Below, piece by piece: positions 16,701 to 24,912 of a stretch of 64,000 nucleotides of DNA. The notes beneath the pieces are model-generated. The model was not told where the DNA came from, made no database searches, and was given only the letters and a program-made list of their open reading frames with translations. This DNA is from Hymenobacter cheonanensis (GTDB lineage: Bacteria; Bacteroidota; Bacteroidia; Cytophagales; Hymenobacteraceae): assembly GCF_030581075.1 (NCBI RefSeq), contig NZ_JAUQSW010000006.1, forward strand, positions 1-64,000, read 5' to 3'. The translations under genes and the position numbers were made by a program. The first letter of the stretch is position 1, and each line of letters opens with the position of its first letter.

Positions 16701-16753
16701 CTCAGGCGCGCCAGGCGGCGGCCAGTTCTAGTCGCAGAGAAAAAGTTTTTCAT
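13739..16753 (-). CDS. T9SS type A sorting domain protein with DUF4394
   Basis: 1004 aa. Signal peptide (LARLSLALGLLAGPTAALAQ). Residues about 35-340 fit DUF4394 (LIYGLGTATQ, GIDARPSTGQLYGLGYN, FDFNPRADRIRVV). From about 355 a block starting WTGAVSSDWQTPGNWFPNQV opens a Gly/Thr/Asn-rich beta-solenoid-like region. The last 80 residues are a T9SS CTD (VYPSPAHGTATLVL ... QLLNALGQVVLTKT ... GIYTVRATTEAGIVAKRLVVQ), directing export through the type IX system. Probably a surface-exposed adhesin or structural protein. No T9SS machinery genes are in the window. Confidence 0.93.
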   Translation of the reverse strand: MKNFFSATRTGRRLARLSLALGLLAGPTAALAQTAPSLIYGLGTATQAFGGFAAGQQVLVPLYPANLSNTTPLYGTAQVITGVTAGQQLVGIDARPSTGQLYGLGYNAGTGATQLYLLSMPTSSTTSVTATPINATPITLNLQDPNSSLTDNTANTRGLITNVGFDFNPRADRIRVVAPNGVNYRLNPNTGGLVATDTNLSYVAGNTVGHAPYIGTAAYTNSATAVAGTTLYDIDVTNTNALLSIQGQNTPNDGILNPVAPVTFQTNTNPNFFPLTSPTIGLDVDVYYDRSSSSNLSYLVEARYSDKDNKDINNGGTGNQFSSNLWALDLQTGKAVGRNIFGQVPIFISNIAAMNALTLVWTGAVSSDWQTPGNWFPNQVPTTADDVFIAGTGTLVGPGLIVANQPIITATTSVARSLTLDNSAVLTSANGSLLSLAGNFINNGGSVTGSGTGTLALAGSAQQDIGGTTATSFWNLQIGANGAATSTAESIRRSVAVNGGTLAIGSGLSFTLLSDASGTAYVVNNGGGTVTGTATVQRYITPTNPGLGYRHYSSPVSGNTVADFATSGYSPVVNPAYNSASNPRQTSPYPTVFYYDQSRLATSNAAYAVGDFDNGFLSPSALSDALVTARGYTVNISSGALVDFQGTLNQNASYARTGLARGAQTTAGYQLLGNPYPSALNYDALITNTTGMESALYVYKSSGQYTGTYTTYVPAGPTNGGPGVSANGGTSNIPVAQGFFMRTAAGQTGSVTFSTAARTTAPETALFQRTANTLSTLALTLSGNGVANQTRVYFDQQATPAFDAKYDAHYLPATHGLDLASDISTEALAINGLPELTGATTVALRVHAPTAGTYTLTVDELLNLPAGYRAYLRDASTGTYTDLTTTPSVSLTLAPGEAPTGRFALLFTAASPLATAPAALAALAAVYPSPAHGTATLVLPQALRGNSASTVQLLNALGQVVLTKTVAAGSGLTVELPLAGIAAGIYTVRATTEAGIVAKRLVVQ

Positions 16754-16914
16754 AAGAAATTGACTGGGGGGAAGATAAGCAAACGGGGGCGCCCTCTACC
16801 CGGGCGCGGACGCCAAGTTACGTATTTCTTGCCTGTTGGGATGAGCAGAAACATCAGGCAACTGATTTTTATCAGTTTGATTTTGCTATTCTTGCCTGTA
16901 TACTCGCCAGGAGC

Positions 16915-17547
16915 CTAAAACTGGGGCGGCAGCAGGTGCTTGAAGTGCCCGTTCAGGCGCACGCGCTCCTTGAGGCGCTCGGCTTCGAGCACGGCGGGCA
17001 GCAGGCGCTCCAGGTGCTCGCGCACGATTTCCTGGCGCTCTACCTCGGCCGTGGTGCCTAGCAGCTGGTACTCCTGCTCGGTGCTGAGGCCGATGTGGTG
17101 GGCCACGTCGAAGATGCGAAAAGCGGGGTCTAGCTGCAGCAGCAGCTTGCGCAGGCCCAGCGCCTCGTAGAGCTGGCGCACCTGCCCGGCAATGGCGGCG
17201 CGCAGGTCCAGGTCGGCCTCCTCATCCTGCACCACGTCTTCGACCTGGCCGGCGGCGTAGAGCTTGCCGGGCGCCTGCCGAAAAAACTTCTCGACCCGAA
17301 AAATACCGATGGCCTCGGTGCGAATGTCCATCTCGCCACCGGCGTGGGTTTTTTCTACGCTCAGCAGGCGCATCTCGGTGCCCAGCTCCTGCACGGCATT
17401 GTCGAGGTAGGGCGGAATGCCAAACGTGTGGCCCTCGGTGAGGCAGTCGCGCACCAGCTCGCGGTAGCGCGGCTCAAAGATGTGCAGGTTGAGTTTCTCG
17501 CCCGGGAAGGCCACCAGGTTCAGCGGAAAAAGCGGAAGTAGACGCAT
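16915..17547 (-). CDS. LON peptidase substrate-binding domain protein
   Basis: 210 aa from the ATG at 17547, where the typical Lon-N start (LLPLFPLNLVAFPGEKLNLHIFEPRYREL) begins; the frame further upstream overlaps the divergent gene. The protein is only the N-terminal PUA-like domain of Lon plus a helical tail (LLRKLLLQLDPAF-like region), with no ATPase or protease domain. Stand-alone Lon-N proteins are widespread and their function is not settled. The 16754-16914 gap to the T9SS gene holds no evident gene. Confidence 0.9.
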   Translation of the reverse strand: MRLLPLFPLNLVAFPGEKLNLHIFEPRYRELVRDCLTEGHTFGIPPYLDNAVQELGTEMRLLSVEKTHAGGEMDIRTEAIGIFRVEKFFRQAPGKLYAAGQVEDVVQDEEADLDLRAAIAGQVRQLYEALGLRKLLLQLDPAFRIFDVAHHIGLSTEQEYQLLGTTAEVERQEIVREHLERLLPAVLEAERLKERVRLNGHFKHLLPPQF

Positions 17548-17621
17548 AGTGAGCCAAGAATACACTCGGCGGGTAAATGTTTCGGGGCCGCCGGCCGCCG
17601 GGCGCTCCCTTAAATTAGCCT

Positions 17622-17629
17622 TAAGTTTG
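17622..17629 (+). promoter_or_regulatory. -7 box of the metal efflux operon
   Basis: TAAGTTTG matches TAnnTTTG, 60 bp before the first gene of the cation-efflux cluster. No clear -33 element. Confidence 0.45.
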
Positions 17630-17688
17630 CCGAAACGCTGGGCGCCGCCCAAACCTTCGGCCGCGCTCAGCGTTTTCGGAGCAGCTAT

Positions 17689-18111
17689 ATGAAGTCCGTG
17701 GTTTCCTTTTTTTTGGCCTGCCTGCTGCTGGCCGGTAGCTTCATTCCGCAGAACGACCTGTCGGAGCTGAGCAAGCTGCCCCAGCTGCTGGAACACTACC
17801 GCTTTCACCACTCGGTGGCGGGCGGTGGCTTGTCGGTGGTCCAGTTTCTGGCCGAGCACTACGGCTCGGGCACCAAGGAACACTTCGGCTGCACGTTTTC
17901 GCCCCGGCATCAGCAAGACCACCAGGGCCTGCCGCTGCACGGCCGCCACGAGTGCAGCAGCCACATGGCGTTCTTCTTTCTGCCCGCGCCGGCCTCGCTA
18001 GCCCTGCCGGGCCACTCGCTGCCGGGGCTGGGCCAAGCCTACCGGCCCGTTGCCCACGTGCGCTACCAAGACGGGGCCACTGCCGCGCTGCTCCAGCCGC
18101 CCCGAGCGTAA
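17689..18111 (+). CDS. small His/Cys-rich exported protein of the metal efflux cluster
   Basis: 140 aa with a signal peptide (SVVSFFLACLLLAGSFIPQ). The mature part is rich in His and has Cys residues: LLEHYRFHHS, FLAEHYGSGTKEHFGC, PRHQQDHQGLPLHGRHECSSH. This spacing suggests metal binding in the periplasm. Similar small proteins often start CusA/CzcA operons in Bacteroidota, to my knowledge. It may be a metal sensor or carrier delivering ions to the pump; that is inference. A 265-bp gap without obvious content separates it from cusA. Confidence 0.75.
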   Translation: MKSVVSFFLACLLLAGSFIPQNDLSELSKLPQLLEHYRFHHSVAGGGLSVVQFLAEHYGSGTKEHFGCTFSPRHQQDHQGLPLHGRHECSSHMAFFFLPAPASLALPGHSLPGLGQAYRPVAHVRYQDGATAALLQPPRA

Positions 18112-18376
18112 GCCGCCGCTGACCTAGGGGGCAGTGTGCCCATTTACAAGCTCCGCACAGCCAGGCAAGAACATTGAGTAACGTGGGCGCTGCCGGGCAG
18201 CCAGGGCTGTTGTGCGGAAAGTAGGCCAGGGCCGCGCCGCTTGCGCGGGGGCTAGCCGGGCCATTTTGGTAATTCTGGTTTTTTGGTGGGTAATGTATTT
18301 CCGATGCTGAGGTATTGTGAAAAGAGGTAGGGCTAGCCAGTCCTGCTGCTGCCAAAAGCCGCATCCTTTTGTTTTC

Positions 18377-21300
18377 ATGCTAGAAAAAATAATCGCGGCC
18401 AGCGTCCGCAACAAGCTCCTGGTGGCGCTGCTGCTGCTGGGGCTCATTGCCTGGGGCGGTTTTTCGGCGGCCAACCTGCCGCTCGACGCCATCCCGGACG
18501 TCACCAACAACCAGGTGCAGGTCATCACCCAAAGCCCGGCCCTGGCGGCGCAGGAGGTCGAGCAGCTCATCACGGTGCCGCTCGAATTGCAGCTACGCAC
18601 GGTGCCCGGCGTTACGGAAATCCGCTCCATCTCGCGCTTCGGGCTCTCGGTGATTACCGTCGTCTTCCCCGACAACGTGAGCACCTACCAGACCCGGCAG
18701 CTCGTGGCCGAAAAGCTCAAAACCGCCGAGGCTGACCTCGTGGCCGGAGCCGGCGTGCCCACCATGGCGCCCATCACCACCGGCCTGGGCGAGATTTACC
18801 AGTACAGCCTGCGGGTGCTGCCCGGCTACTCAACCCAGTTTTCGCTGGCCAAGCTGCGCGACTTGCAGGACTGGCTCGTGAAGCGCCGCCTGGCCGGCGT
18901 GCCCGGCGTGGTGGATGTGAGCAGCTTCGGCGGCTACCTGCGCGAGTACGAGGTGGCCGTGGACCCTAGCCGGCTGGCGTCCAACAACGTAACGATGGCC
19001 GAGCTGTACGCCGCCTTGCAGGACAACAACGCCAATACCGGCGGCGCCTACCTTGAGCGCGGCCCCAACGCCTACTTCATCCGGGGCGAGGGCCGGGCCA
19101 ATTCGCTGGCCGACCTCGGGGCCACGGTTATCAAGCAGGCGGCGCAGGGCGCGCCGCTGCTGGTGCGCGATGTGGCCACCGTGCGCATGGGCCACGCCGT
19201 GCGCTACGGCGCCATGACCCGCAACGGCCGGGGCGAAACCGTGGGCGGTATCGTGCTGATGATGAAGGGGGCTAGCTCCGAAAACACCATCAAGCAGGTG
19301 AAAATACGGGTGGCCGAAATCCAGAAAAGCCTCCCCAAGGGCGTGGTCATCACGCCGTTTCTCGACCGCACCAAGCTCATCGACAAGGCCATTGCCACCG
19401 TGGAGCACAACCTGGTGGAGGGCGGCGTAATTGTGCTGGTGGTGCTGCTGCTGCTGCTCGGCAACTGGCGGGCGGGCGTGCTGGTGGCCCTCATGATACC
19501 GCTGTGCATGCTCTTCGCGCTGGGCATGATGAGTTTGTTCGGCGTGTCGGCTAACCTCATGAGCCTCGGCGCGCTCGACTTCGGCCTCATCGTGGATGGG
19601 GCCGTCATTATCGTGGAGGCCGTCATCTTTCACCTGGTGCACCAACGTAAGGAGGCCGCCCATGAAACGATGGACGACATCACCGAGCACGCGGCTACGC
19701 GCCTCATGTCGTCGGCCCTGTTTGGGCAACTCATCATTCTCATCGTGTACCTGCCCATTTTGTCGCTCACCGGCATCGAGGGCAAGATGTTCCGGCCGAT
19801 GGCCCTTACGGTGAGCTTCGCCATCATCGGGGCCATGCTCATGTGCCTCACCTTCGTGCCGGCCGCCACGGCCTGGGCGCTCAAGAAAGACATCAAGGAG
19901 GAAGGCACCCTAGCCGACCGTATTATGAAGTTTTTGCACCGCGGCTACGACCCCATTATTCGGGCGGCGCTGGGCGCGCGCTGGCTGGTGGCGGGCGGCG
20001 CGGTGGCCCTGCTGGTGCTGGCGGGCTTCCTGTTTTCGCGCATGGGCGGCGAGTTTATTCCGCAGCTCGACGAGGGCGACATTGCCCTGAACGTGACGCT
20101 AGCCCCCGGCTCGTCATTGACCCAGACGGTGGCCACCAACACCAGGGTGCAGCAGATTTTGCTCAGCAAATTCCCCGAAATCGAGCAGATTGTGGGCAAG
20201 AGCGGCACGTCCGAGATTCCGACCGACCCCATGTCGCTGGAAGACAGCGACGAGATGGTGATTCTTAAAGACCACAGCCAGTGGACCTCGGCCGGCACCC
20301 GCGAAGAGCTGGCGGGCAAGATGCACGCCGCGCTGGCCGGCATTCCGGGCGTCACGATGGAGTTTCAGCAGCCCATCCAGATGCGGTTTAATGAGCTGAT
20401 TTCGGGCGTGAAATCGGACGTGAGCATCAAGATTTACGGCGACGACCTGGCCGTGCTCTATGAAAAGGCCAACCAGGCGGCCGACCTCATCCGCCCCCTG
20501 GCCGGGGTGGGCGACCTGAAGGTAGAGCAAATCGCGGCCCTGCCGCAGATGCTGGTGCGCTACGACCGCCAGAAGCTGGCCCAGTACGGGCTGAAAGTAA
20601 GTGACTTGAATACGCTGCTGCGCTCGTCCTTCGCCGGCGACGTGGCGGGGCAGGTGTACGAGGGCGAGCGCCGCTACGACCTGGTGGTGCGCCTCGACAG
20701 CGTGCACCGCGAGGGGCTAGCCAACCTGCGCGACCTGTACGTGGATACGCCGGGCGGCCAGAAAATCCCCCTCGACGAGGTGGCCAGCGTGAGCTACCAC
20801 AACGCGCCCATCCAGATTTCCCGGGATGATGCCCGCCGCCGCATCAACATCGGCATCAACGTGCGGGGCCGCGACGTGCAGAGCCTGGTGCAGGAAATTC
20901 AGGGGAAGCTCAAAACCGGCCTCCAGCTGCCCACTGGCTACACCATCGTGTACGGCGGGCAGTTTGAGAACCTGAACCACGCCATCGAGCGCCTTAAAAT
21001 AGCCGTGCCGGTGTCGCTGGTGCTCATTTTTATGCTGCTCTACCTCTCGTTCCGGTCGGTGAAGCAGGCGCTGCTCATCTTCACGGGGGTGCCGCTGGCT
21101 ACCATTGGCGGCATTGTGGCCTTGTGGCTGCGCGGCATGCCGTTCAGCATTTCGGCGGGCGTGGGGTTTATCGCTCTGTTTGGGGTGGCCGTACTCAACG
21201 GCATCGTGCTGCTGGCCAGCCTCAACGAGCTGGCGGCCGAGGGCGTGGGCAAGGTGCGCGAGCGCGTGCTGCGTGCCACCGAGGAGCGCTTCCGGCCGGT

Positions 21301-22840
21301 TATTCTCACGGCCAGCGTGGCCTCGCTGGGCTTTCTGCCGATGGCCCTGAGCAAATCGGCGGGTGCCGAGGTGCAGAAGCCGCTGGCCACCGTGGTGATT
21401 GGGGGCCTGATTTCGGCCACGCTGCTCACGCTGGTGGTGCTGCCGGTGCTTTATTCCTTCTTCACCAAAGACAATGAGCCCAACCCCGAGCTAGCCGCCG
21501 AGGCTGAAGAGAAGGCCAAGCACGCCGCCGAAGTAGGCGAGGAGCCCCCGGCCGAAGCTGGCCCGCCCGCCGAAAACCCGGCCAAGAGCCCGGCGCCGGC
21601 CGTGGCCGGCGTGGTGTTGCTGCTAGGCCTGCTGGCGGGCTTTGGCAGTGTCCGGGCCCAAAATACGCTGGGCTCCACGGCCGGCCAGTCCCTGAACCTG
21701 AACCAGGCCCTGCAAACGGCGGGCGTGCAAAACCAGTCGCTGCAAACGGCCGGCCTGCAGGTGCAGCAGCAGCAGGCGCTCATCCGCACTGGCCTGGAGC
21801 CGCCGCGCACGATAGTCGATTTTCAGGTGGGCCAGGTGTCGAGCAACGTGGTCGACCACACGTTCAATATTATTCAGCAAACGGCCTTCCCGACCGTGTA
21901 CGCGGCTCAGCGCCAGCTTTTGCGCAGCCAGAGCGTGACGGCCGAGCAGCAGCAGCGCCTGAGCCAGCGCACGCTGGCCGGCACTATTCGCACCAGCTAC
22001 TACAGCCTGCTCGTGACCTACCGCCGGCTGGCGCTGCTGCGCCGCCAGGACAGCCTGTATCGCCGGGCCGCCCGCGCCGCCCGCATCCGCTACCAGGTGG
22101 GCGAAACCAACCGCTTGGAGCAAGTAGCTGCCGAGGCCCGCGCCCAGGAGCTTACCAACCGCCTGCTCATCACGCTCACTGACCTGGAGGTGCAGCGCGC
22201 CCAGCTAGGGCAGCTGCTGGGCCAGCCCGGCCCGGCCGCCATCGACACCACCACCGCCCTGGTGGCCCCGCTCACGCCCGCCGATACGGTGGCCCTCTCG
22301 CCCGAGAGCAACCCTACGCTAGGCCTGCTGCGCCAGCAGGTGGCCGTGAGCGAGCAGCAAACCAAGGTGGAGCGCCTGCGCCGCCTGCCCGACCTGCGCG
22401 CCGGCTACTTTCAGCAAAGCATCCGGCCCGAGTTCCGGGCCCTGAATGTGGGGCAGGTGGGGCTGGCGTTTCCGCTGCTGGGCGGCGCGGGGCGGGCCCG
22501 GGTGGCGGCGGCGCGCATTGGCGAGCAGGTGGCCGCCGGCCAGCTGAGCTACGCCACGGCCCAGCTCAGTACCCAGCTGCGCACGCTGCGGTTGCAGCTG
22601 CGGCGGGCCAGGGCTTCGCTCGACTATTACGAGAAAACGGCCCTGCCCCAGGCCCGGCTCATTCTGGATACGGCCGAAAAAAGCTTCCGGGCCGGCGATA
22701 TCGATTACGTGACCTACGTGGTGAATACCGAGCCCGCCTGGCAAATCCAGAGCAGCTACCTCGACCAGGCCCAGCGCTACAACGAGGTGGTAGTCAACCT
22801 CGAAACCCTGGTAGGTGCCCCGCCCACGGCCGCGCGCTAG
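18377..22840 (+). CDS. CusA/CzcA family RND metal efflux pump fused to a TolC-like domain
   Basis: 1487 aa from the ATG at 18377 (a GTG at 18317 would add 20 atypical residues). Residues 1 to about 1035 are a heavy-metal RND pump: VRNKLLVALLLLG first membrane helix, DFGLIVDGAVIIVEA in TM4, PVILTASVASLGFLPMALS late. A charged Glu/Ala/Pro linker (about 1037-1072) leads to a hydrophobic stretch ending VRAQ (about 1075-1095), like a signal peptide. The rest is an outer-membrane factor of TolC type (LNLNQALQTA start, helical repeats with long coiled coils). This merges inner and outer membrane pump parts in one gene. The exported ion (Co/Zn/Cd or Cu/Ag) is not decidable from sequence. Confidence 0.93.
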   Translation: MLEKIIAASVRNKLLVALLLLGLIAWGGFSAANLPLDAIPDVTNNQVQVITQSPALAAQEVEQLITVPLELQLRTVPGVTEIRSISRFGLSVITVVFPDNVSTYQTRQLVAEKLKTAEADLVAGAGVPTMAPITTGLGEIYQYSLRVLPGYSTQFSLAKLRDLQDWLVKRRLAGVPGVVDVSSFGGYLREYEVAVDPSRLASNNVTMAELYAALQDNNANTGGAYLERGPNAYFIRGEGRANSLADLGATVIKQAAQGAPLLVRDVATVRMGHAVRYGAMTRNGRGETVGGIVLMMKGASSENTIKQVKIRVAEIQKSLPKGVVITPFLDRTKLIDKAIATVEHNLVEGGVIVLVVLLLLLGNWRAGVLVALMIPLCMLFALGMMSLFGVSANLMSLGALDFGLIVDGAVIIVEAVIFHLVHQRKEAAHETMDDITEHAATRLMSSALFGQLIILIVYLPILSLTGIEGKMFRPMALTVSFAIIGAMLMCLTFVPAATAWALKKDIKEEGTLADRIMKFLHRGYDPIIRAALGARWLVAGGAVALLVLAGFLFSRMGGEFIPQLDEGDIALNVTLAPGSSLTQTVATNTRVQQILLSKFPEIEQIVGKSGTSEIPTDPMSLEDSDEMVILKDHSQWTSAGTREELAGKMHAALAGIPGVTMEFQQPIQMRFNELISGVKSDVSIKIYGDDLAVLYEKANQAADLIRPLAGVGDLKVEQIAALPQMLVRYDRQKLAQYGLKVSDLNTLLRSSFAGDVAGQVYEGERRYDLVVRLDSVHREGLANLRDLYVDTPGGQKIPLDEVASVSYHNAPIQISRDDARRRINIGINVRGRDVQSLVQEIQGKLKTGLQLPTGYTIVYGGQFENLNHAIERLKIAVPVSLVLIFMLLYLSFRSVKQALLIFTGVPLATIGGIVALWLRGMPFSISAGVGFIALFGVAVLNGIVLLASLNELAAEGVGKVRERVLRATEERFRPVILTASVASLGFLPMALSKSAGAEVQKPLATVVIGGLISATLLTLVVLPVLYSFFTKDNEPNPELAAEAEEKAKHAAEVGEEPPAEAGPPAENPAKSPAPAVAGVVLLLGLLAGFGSVRAQNTLGSTAGQSLNLNQALQTAGVQNQSLQTAGLQVQQQQALIRTGLEPPRTIVDFQVGQVSSNVVDHTFNIIQQTAFPTVYAAQRQLLRSQSVTAEQQQRLSQRTLAGTIRTSYYSLLVTYRRLALLRRQDSLYRRAARAARIRYQVGETNRLEQVAAEARAQELTNRLLITLTDLEVQRAQLGQLLGQPGPAAIDTTTALVAPLTPADTVALSPESNPTLGLLRQQVAVSEQQTKVERLRRLPDLRAGYFQQSIRPEFRALNVGQVGLAFPLLGGAGRARVAAARIGEQVAAGQLSYATAQLSTQLRTLRLQLRRARASLDYYEKTALPQARLILDTAEKSFRAGDIDYVTYVVNTEPAWQIQSSYLDQAQRYNEVVVNLETLVGAPPTAAR

Positions 22841-22885
22841 CCCTTTCTTTCTGCCCAAACGAGCCCCGGCTCCTTTCCTAGTACC

Positions 22886-24088
22886 ATGTCAGTTGTCTTG
22901 AAATACTACACCCTGGCCAGTGCCCTGGCGCTGCTAACGGCCTGCGGTGGCAAGCCCGACGCCGCGGCCGGTAAAGACGCGCCCGCTGGCAAAGGCGGCC
23001 AACCCGCCGCCCCGGCCGCCCCTAGCAACCCCGACCGGGTAACCGTGAGCCCGGCCCAGGAGCGGGCCGCCGGCATCGAGCTTGGCAGCTTCGAGCGCCA
23101 GAATATGAGCACCGAGGTGCAGGCCAACGGCTCGGTGGAGGTGCCGCCCCAGAGCCGGGCCGCCATCACGGCCATTATGGGCGGCTACGTGCAAACCGTG
23201 AGCGTGCTGCCCGGCCAGCATGTGGCGGCCGGCGCGGTTATCGCCACGCTGCGCTCGCCCGAGTTTCTCACCCTGCAGCAAACCTATTTGCAGAGCAAGG
23301 CGAAGGTGCGCTTTCTGGCCGAAGACCTGGAGCGCCAGCGCATTCTGGACGTGGAGGACGTGGGCGCCAAGCGCAAGCTGCAACTGGCCCGTGCCGACTA
23401 CGCCTCCGAGCAGGCCACGCTGCGCACCACCGCCGCCCAGCTGCGGCTGCTGGGCATCTCGCTGGCCAGGCTCGACGCGGGCACCATTGTGCAGGCCGTG
23501 CCGCTCACCACGCCCATCGCCGGCTACGTGAAATCGGTCAACATCAACCCCGGCGAGTTTGTCAACCCCCAGGACCCGCTGGCCGAGGTACTTAACCGCG
23601 ACGATTTACATCTCGAACTCAAAGTGTTTGAGAAAGATGTGGCCCTGGTGAAGCCCGGCCAGCTGATACTTTTTAAGGTGCAAAATTCGGGGCGCGAGGA
23701 AGAGCTTAAAGCTCGGGTATTCCTGGTAGGTAAAGCATTCGATGACAATGCCCGCACGGTGCGCGTGCACGCCCACATGGAGCCCGAGCGCAGCGACCTG
23801 CTGCCCGGCCAGTTCGTGGCTGCCCGCATCCAGACGGCCGGGGCCCGCGTACGAACCCTGCCCGAGGCCGCCCTCATTCAGGCGGGCGACCTTAGCTACA
23901 TTTTTCAGCGGGTGGGCACCGACTCGGGCCGCAGCGTGTTTCGGCGCGTGAAGGTGCGCGCCGGCCAGCCCCAGCACGGCGACGTGGCCGTTACCATCCT
24001 CGACCCCCTGGCCGATACTACCCACCTGGTGCGGCGCGGCGCCTACTTCCTCGACGCCGAGCTACGCAAAGGAGAGGGTGGCGATTAA
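22886..24088 (+). CDS. RND efflux periplasmic adaptor subunit (CusB/CzcB type)
   Basis: 400 aa. Lipoprotein signal LALLTACGG with Cys20, then an Ala/Pro/Gly-rich linker. The membrane-fusion fold is visible: barrel-sandwich parts around VEVPPQSRAAITAIMGGYVQ and TPIAGYVKSVNINPGEFV, a helical hairpin (LQQTYLQSKAKVRFLAEDLE), and beta-barrel regions near the C-terminus (LPGQFVAARI). It links the pump and outer-membrane parts. It follows the fused pump by 45 bp, so together they form a complete efflux system despite no separate TolC gene. Confidence 0.93.
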   Translation: MSVVLKYYTLASALALLTACGGKPDAAAGKDAPAGKGGQPAAPAAPSNPDRVTVSPAQERAAGIELGSFERQNMSTEVQANGSVEVPPQSRAAITAIMGGYVQTVSVLPGQHVAAGAVIATLRSPEFLTLQQTYLQSKAKVRFLAEDLERQRILDVEDVGAKRKLQLARADYASEQATLRTTAAQLRLLGISLARLDAGTIVQAVPLTTPIAGYVKSVNINPGEFVNPQDPLAEVLNRDDLHLELKVFEKDVALVKPGQLILFKVQNSGREEELKARVFLVGKAFDDNARTVRVHAHMEPERSDLLPGQFVAARIQTAGARVRTLPEAALIQAGDLSYIFQRVGTDSGRSVFRRVKVRAGQPQHGDVAVTILDPLADTTHLVRRGAYFLDAELRKGEGGD

Positions 24089-24175
24089 CTTACTATAAAT
24101 CATAGTTTAACCAGTATTCTCTTCCTTCATTGCTTCAGGCAGTAATTATCCGGCTATACATCCGCTATTTTGCTC

Positions 24176-24202
24176 AAACGGCTCCGCATTGCGGGGCCGT
24201 TT
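24176..24202. terminator. hairpin after the efflux operon
   Basis: AAACGGCTCCGC and GCGGGGCCGTTT form a stem (with a G-T pair) and a short loop about 90 bp after the adaptor gene. T and A runs on both sides are short. The surrounding 24089-24420 stretch otherwise shows no gene or clear promoter. Confidence 0.6.
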
Positions 24203-24420
24203 GCTGTATCCGGGCTAGTCACTCAGATTGTCAACAGCTTTCCTGCAACCTTCAATTTTTGCGCTTAAAACCGGCTTTGCCTTCCTGGCCACTGCCTGGG
24301 AGGAGCAGCTACCACCCTGGCCAAGTACACCGCCGCACTCGCCGATTTGTTGCCGCCGCGGGGCGCCTGCCTGCTACTTTCAACGTTACTCATTCCATCA
24401 TGCTTTTTTGCCTTTCTGCC

Positions 24421-24906
24421 ATGCGTACTTATTTGCTGAGCGGCCTGGCCGCTGCCCTGCTGGCTGCTGCCCCGGCACTAGCCCAGTCGGGTGGGGGCGC
24501 CAGCCAAACCACCCCCGCCCTTACCTGGAACACCTCGCTGCCCACCGCCCTGGCGCAGGCCCAAGCCAGCCGCAAGCCGGTGCTGGCCGTGTTTTCGGGC
24601 TCCGACTGGTGCAAGCCCTGCATGCAGCTCAAGCAGGAGGTGTTTGACCAGCCCGAGTTCCGGAGCTATGCTCAGGACAAATTTGTGCTGGCCCGCTTCG
24701 ACTTTCCGCGCAGCAAGAAAAACGCCCTCCCGAAAGACCAGACCAGGCTCAGCGAGGAGGCCGCCGCGCAGCTCAACAAGGAAGGCGCTTTTCCGGCGGT
24801 GGTGCTGCTCTCGCCCGAGGGCAAGGTGCTGGCCCGCACTGGCTACCGGCCCGGCGGTGCCACCGCCTACGACGCCTACCTCGACCAGCTGCTCGCCAAA
24901 AAATAA
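24421..24906 (+). CDS. thioredoxin family protein, periplasmic
   Basis: 161 aa from the ATG at 24421, which gives a signal peptide ending ALAQ; an ATG seven codons earlier is also possible. The thioredoxin-like domain carries the redox motif CKPC (Cys63, Cys66) in FSGSDWCKPCMQLK, and a late PAVVLLSPEG strand containing the cis-Pro. It is expected to act in the periplasm as a disulfide reductase. It starts a tight cluster with ApbE, a DUF4266 lipoprotein and a DUF3570 protein (6-21 bp or overlapping), suggesting a shared function. Confidence 0.9.
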   Translation: MRTYLLSGLAAALLAAAPALAQSGGGASQTTPALTWNTSLPTALAQAQASRKPVLAVFSGSDWCKPCMQLKQEVFDQPEFRSYAQDKFVLARFDFPRSKKNALPKDQTRLSEEAAAQLNKEGAFPAVVLLSPEGKVLARTGYRPGGATAYDAYLDQLLAKK

Positions 24907-24912
24907 GTACGT

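Noticed and set aside
18830..19729. 299-codon minus-strand frame
   Set aside because: Antisense to the RND pump, His/Gln-rich shadow without motif.
24130..24420. N-terminal extension of the thioredoxin-like gene
   Set aside because: It contains a hairpin of the upstream operon and no conserved text; the signal peptide starts at 24421 (or 24400).
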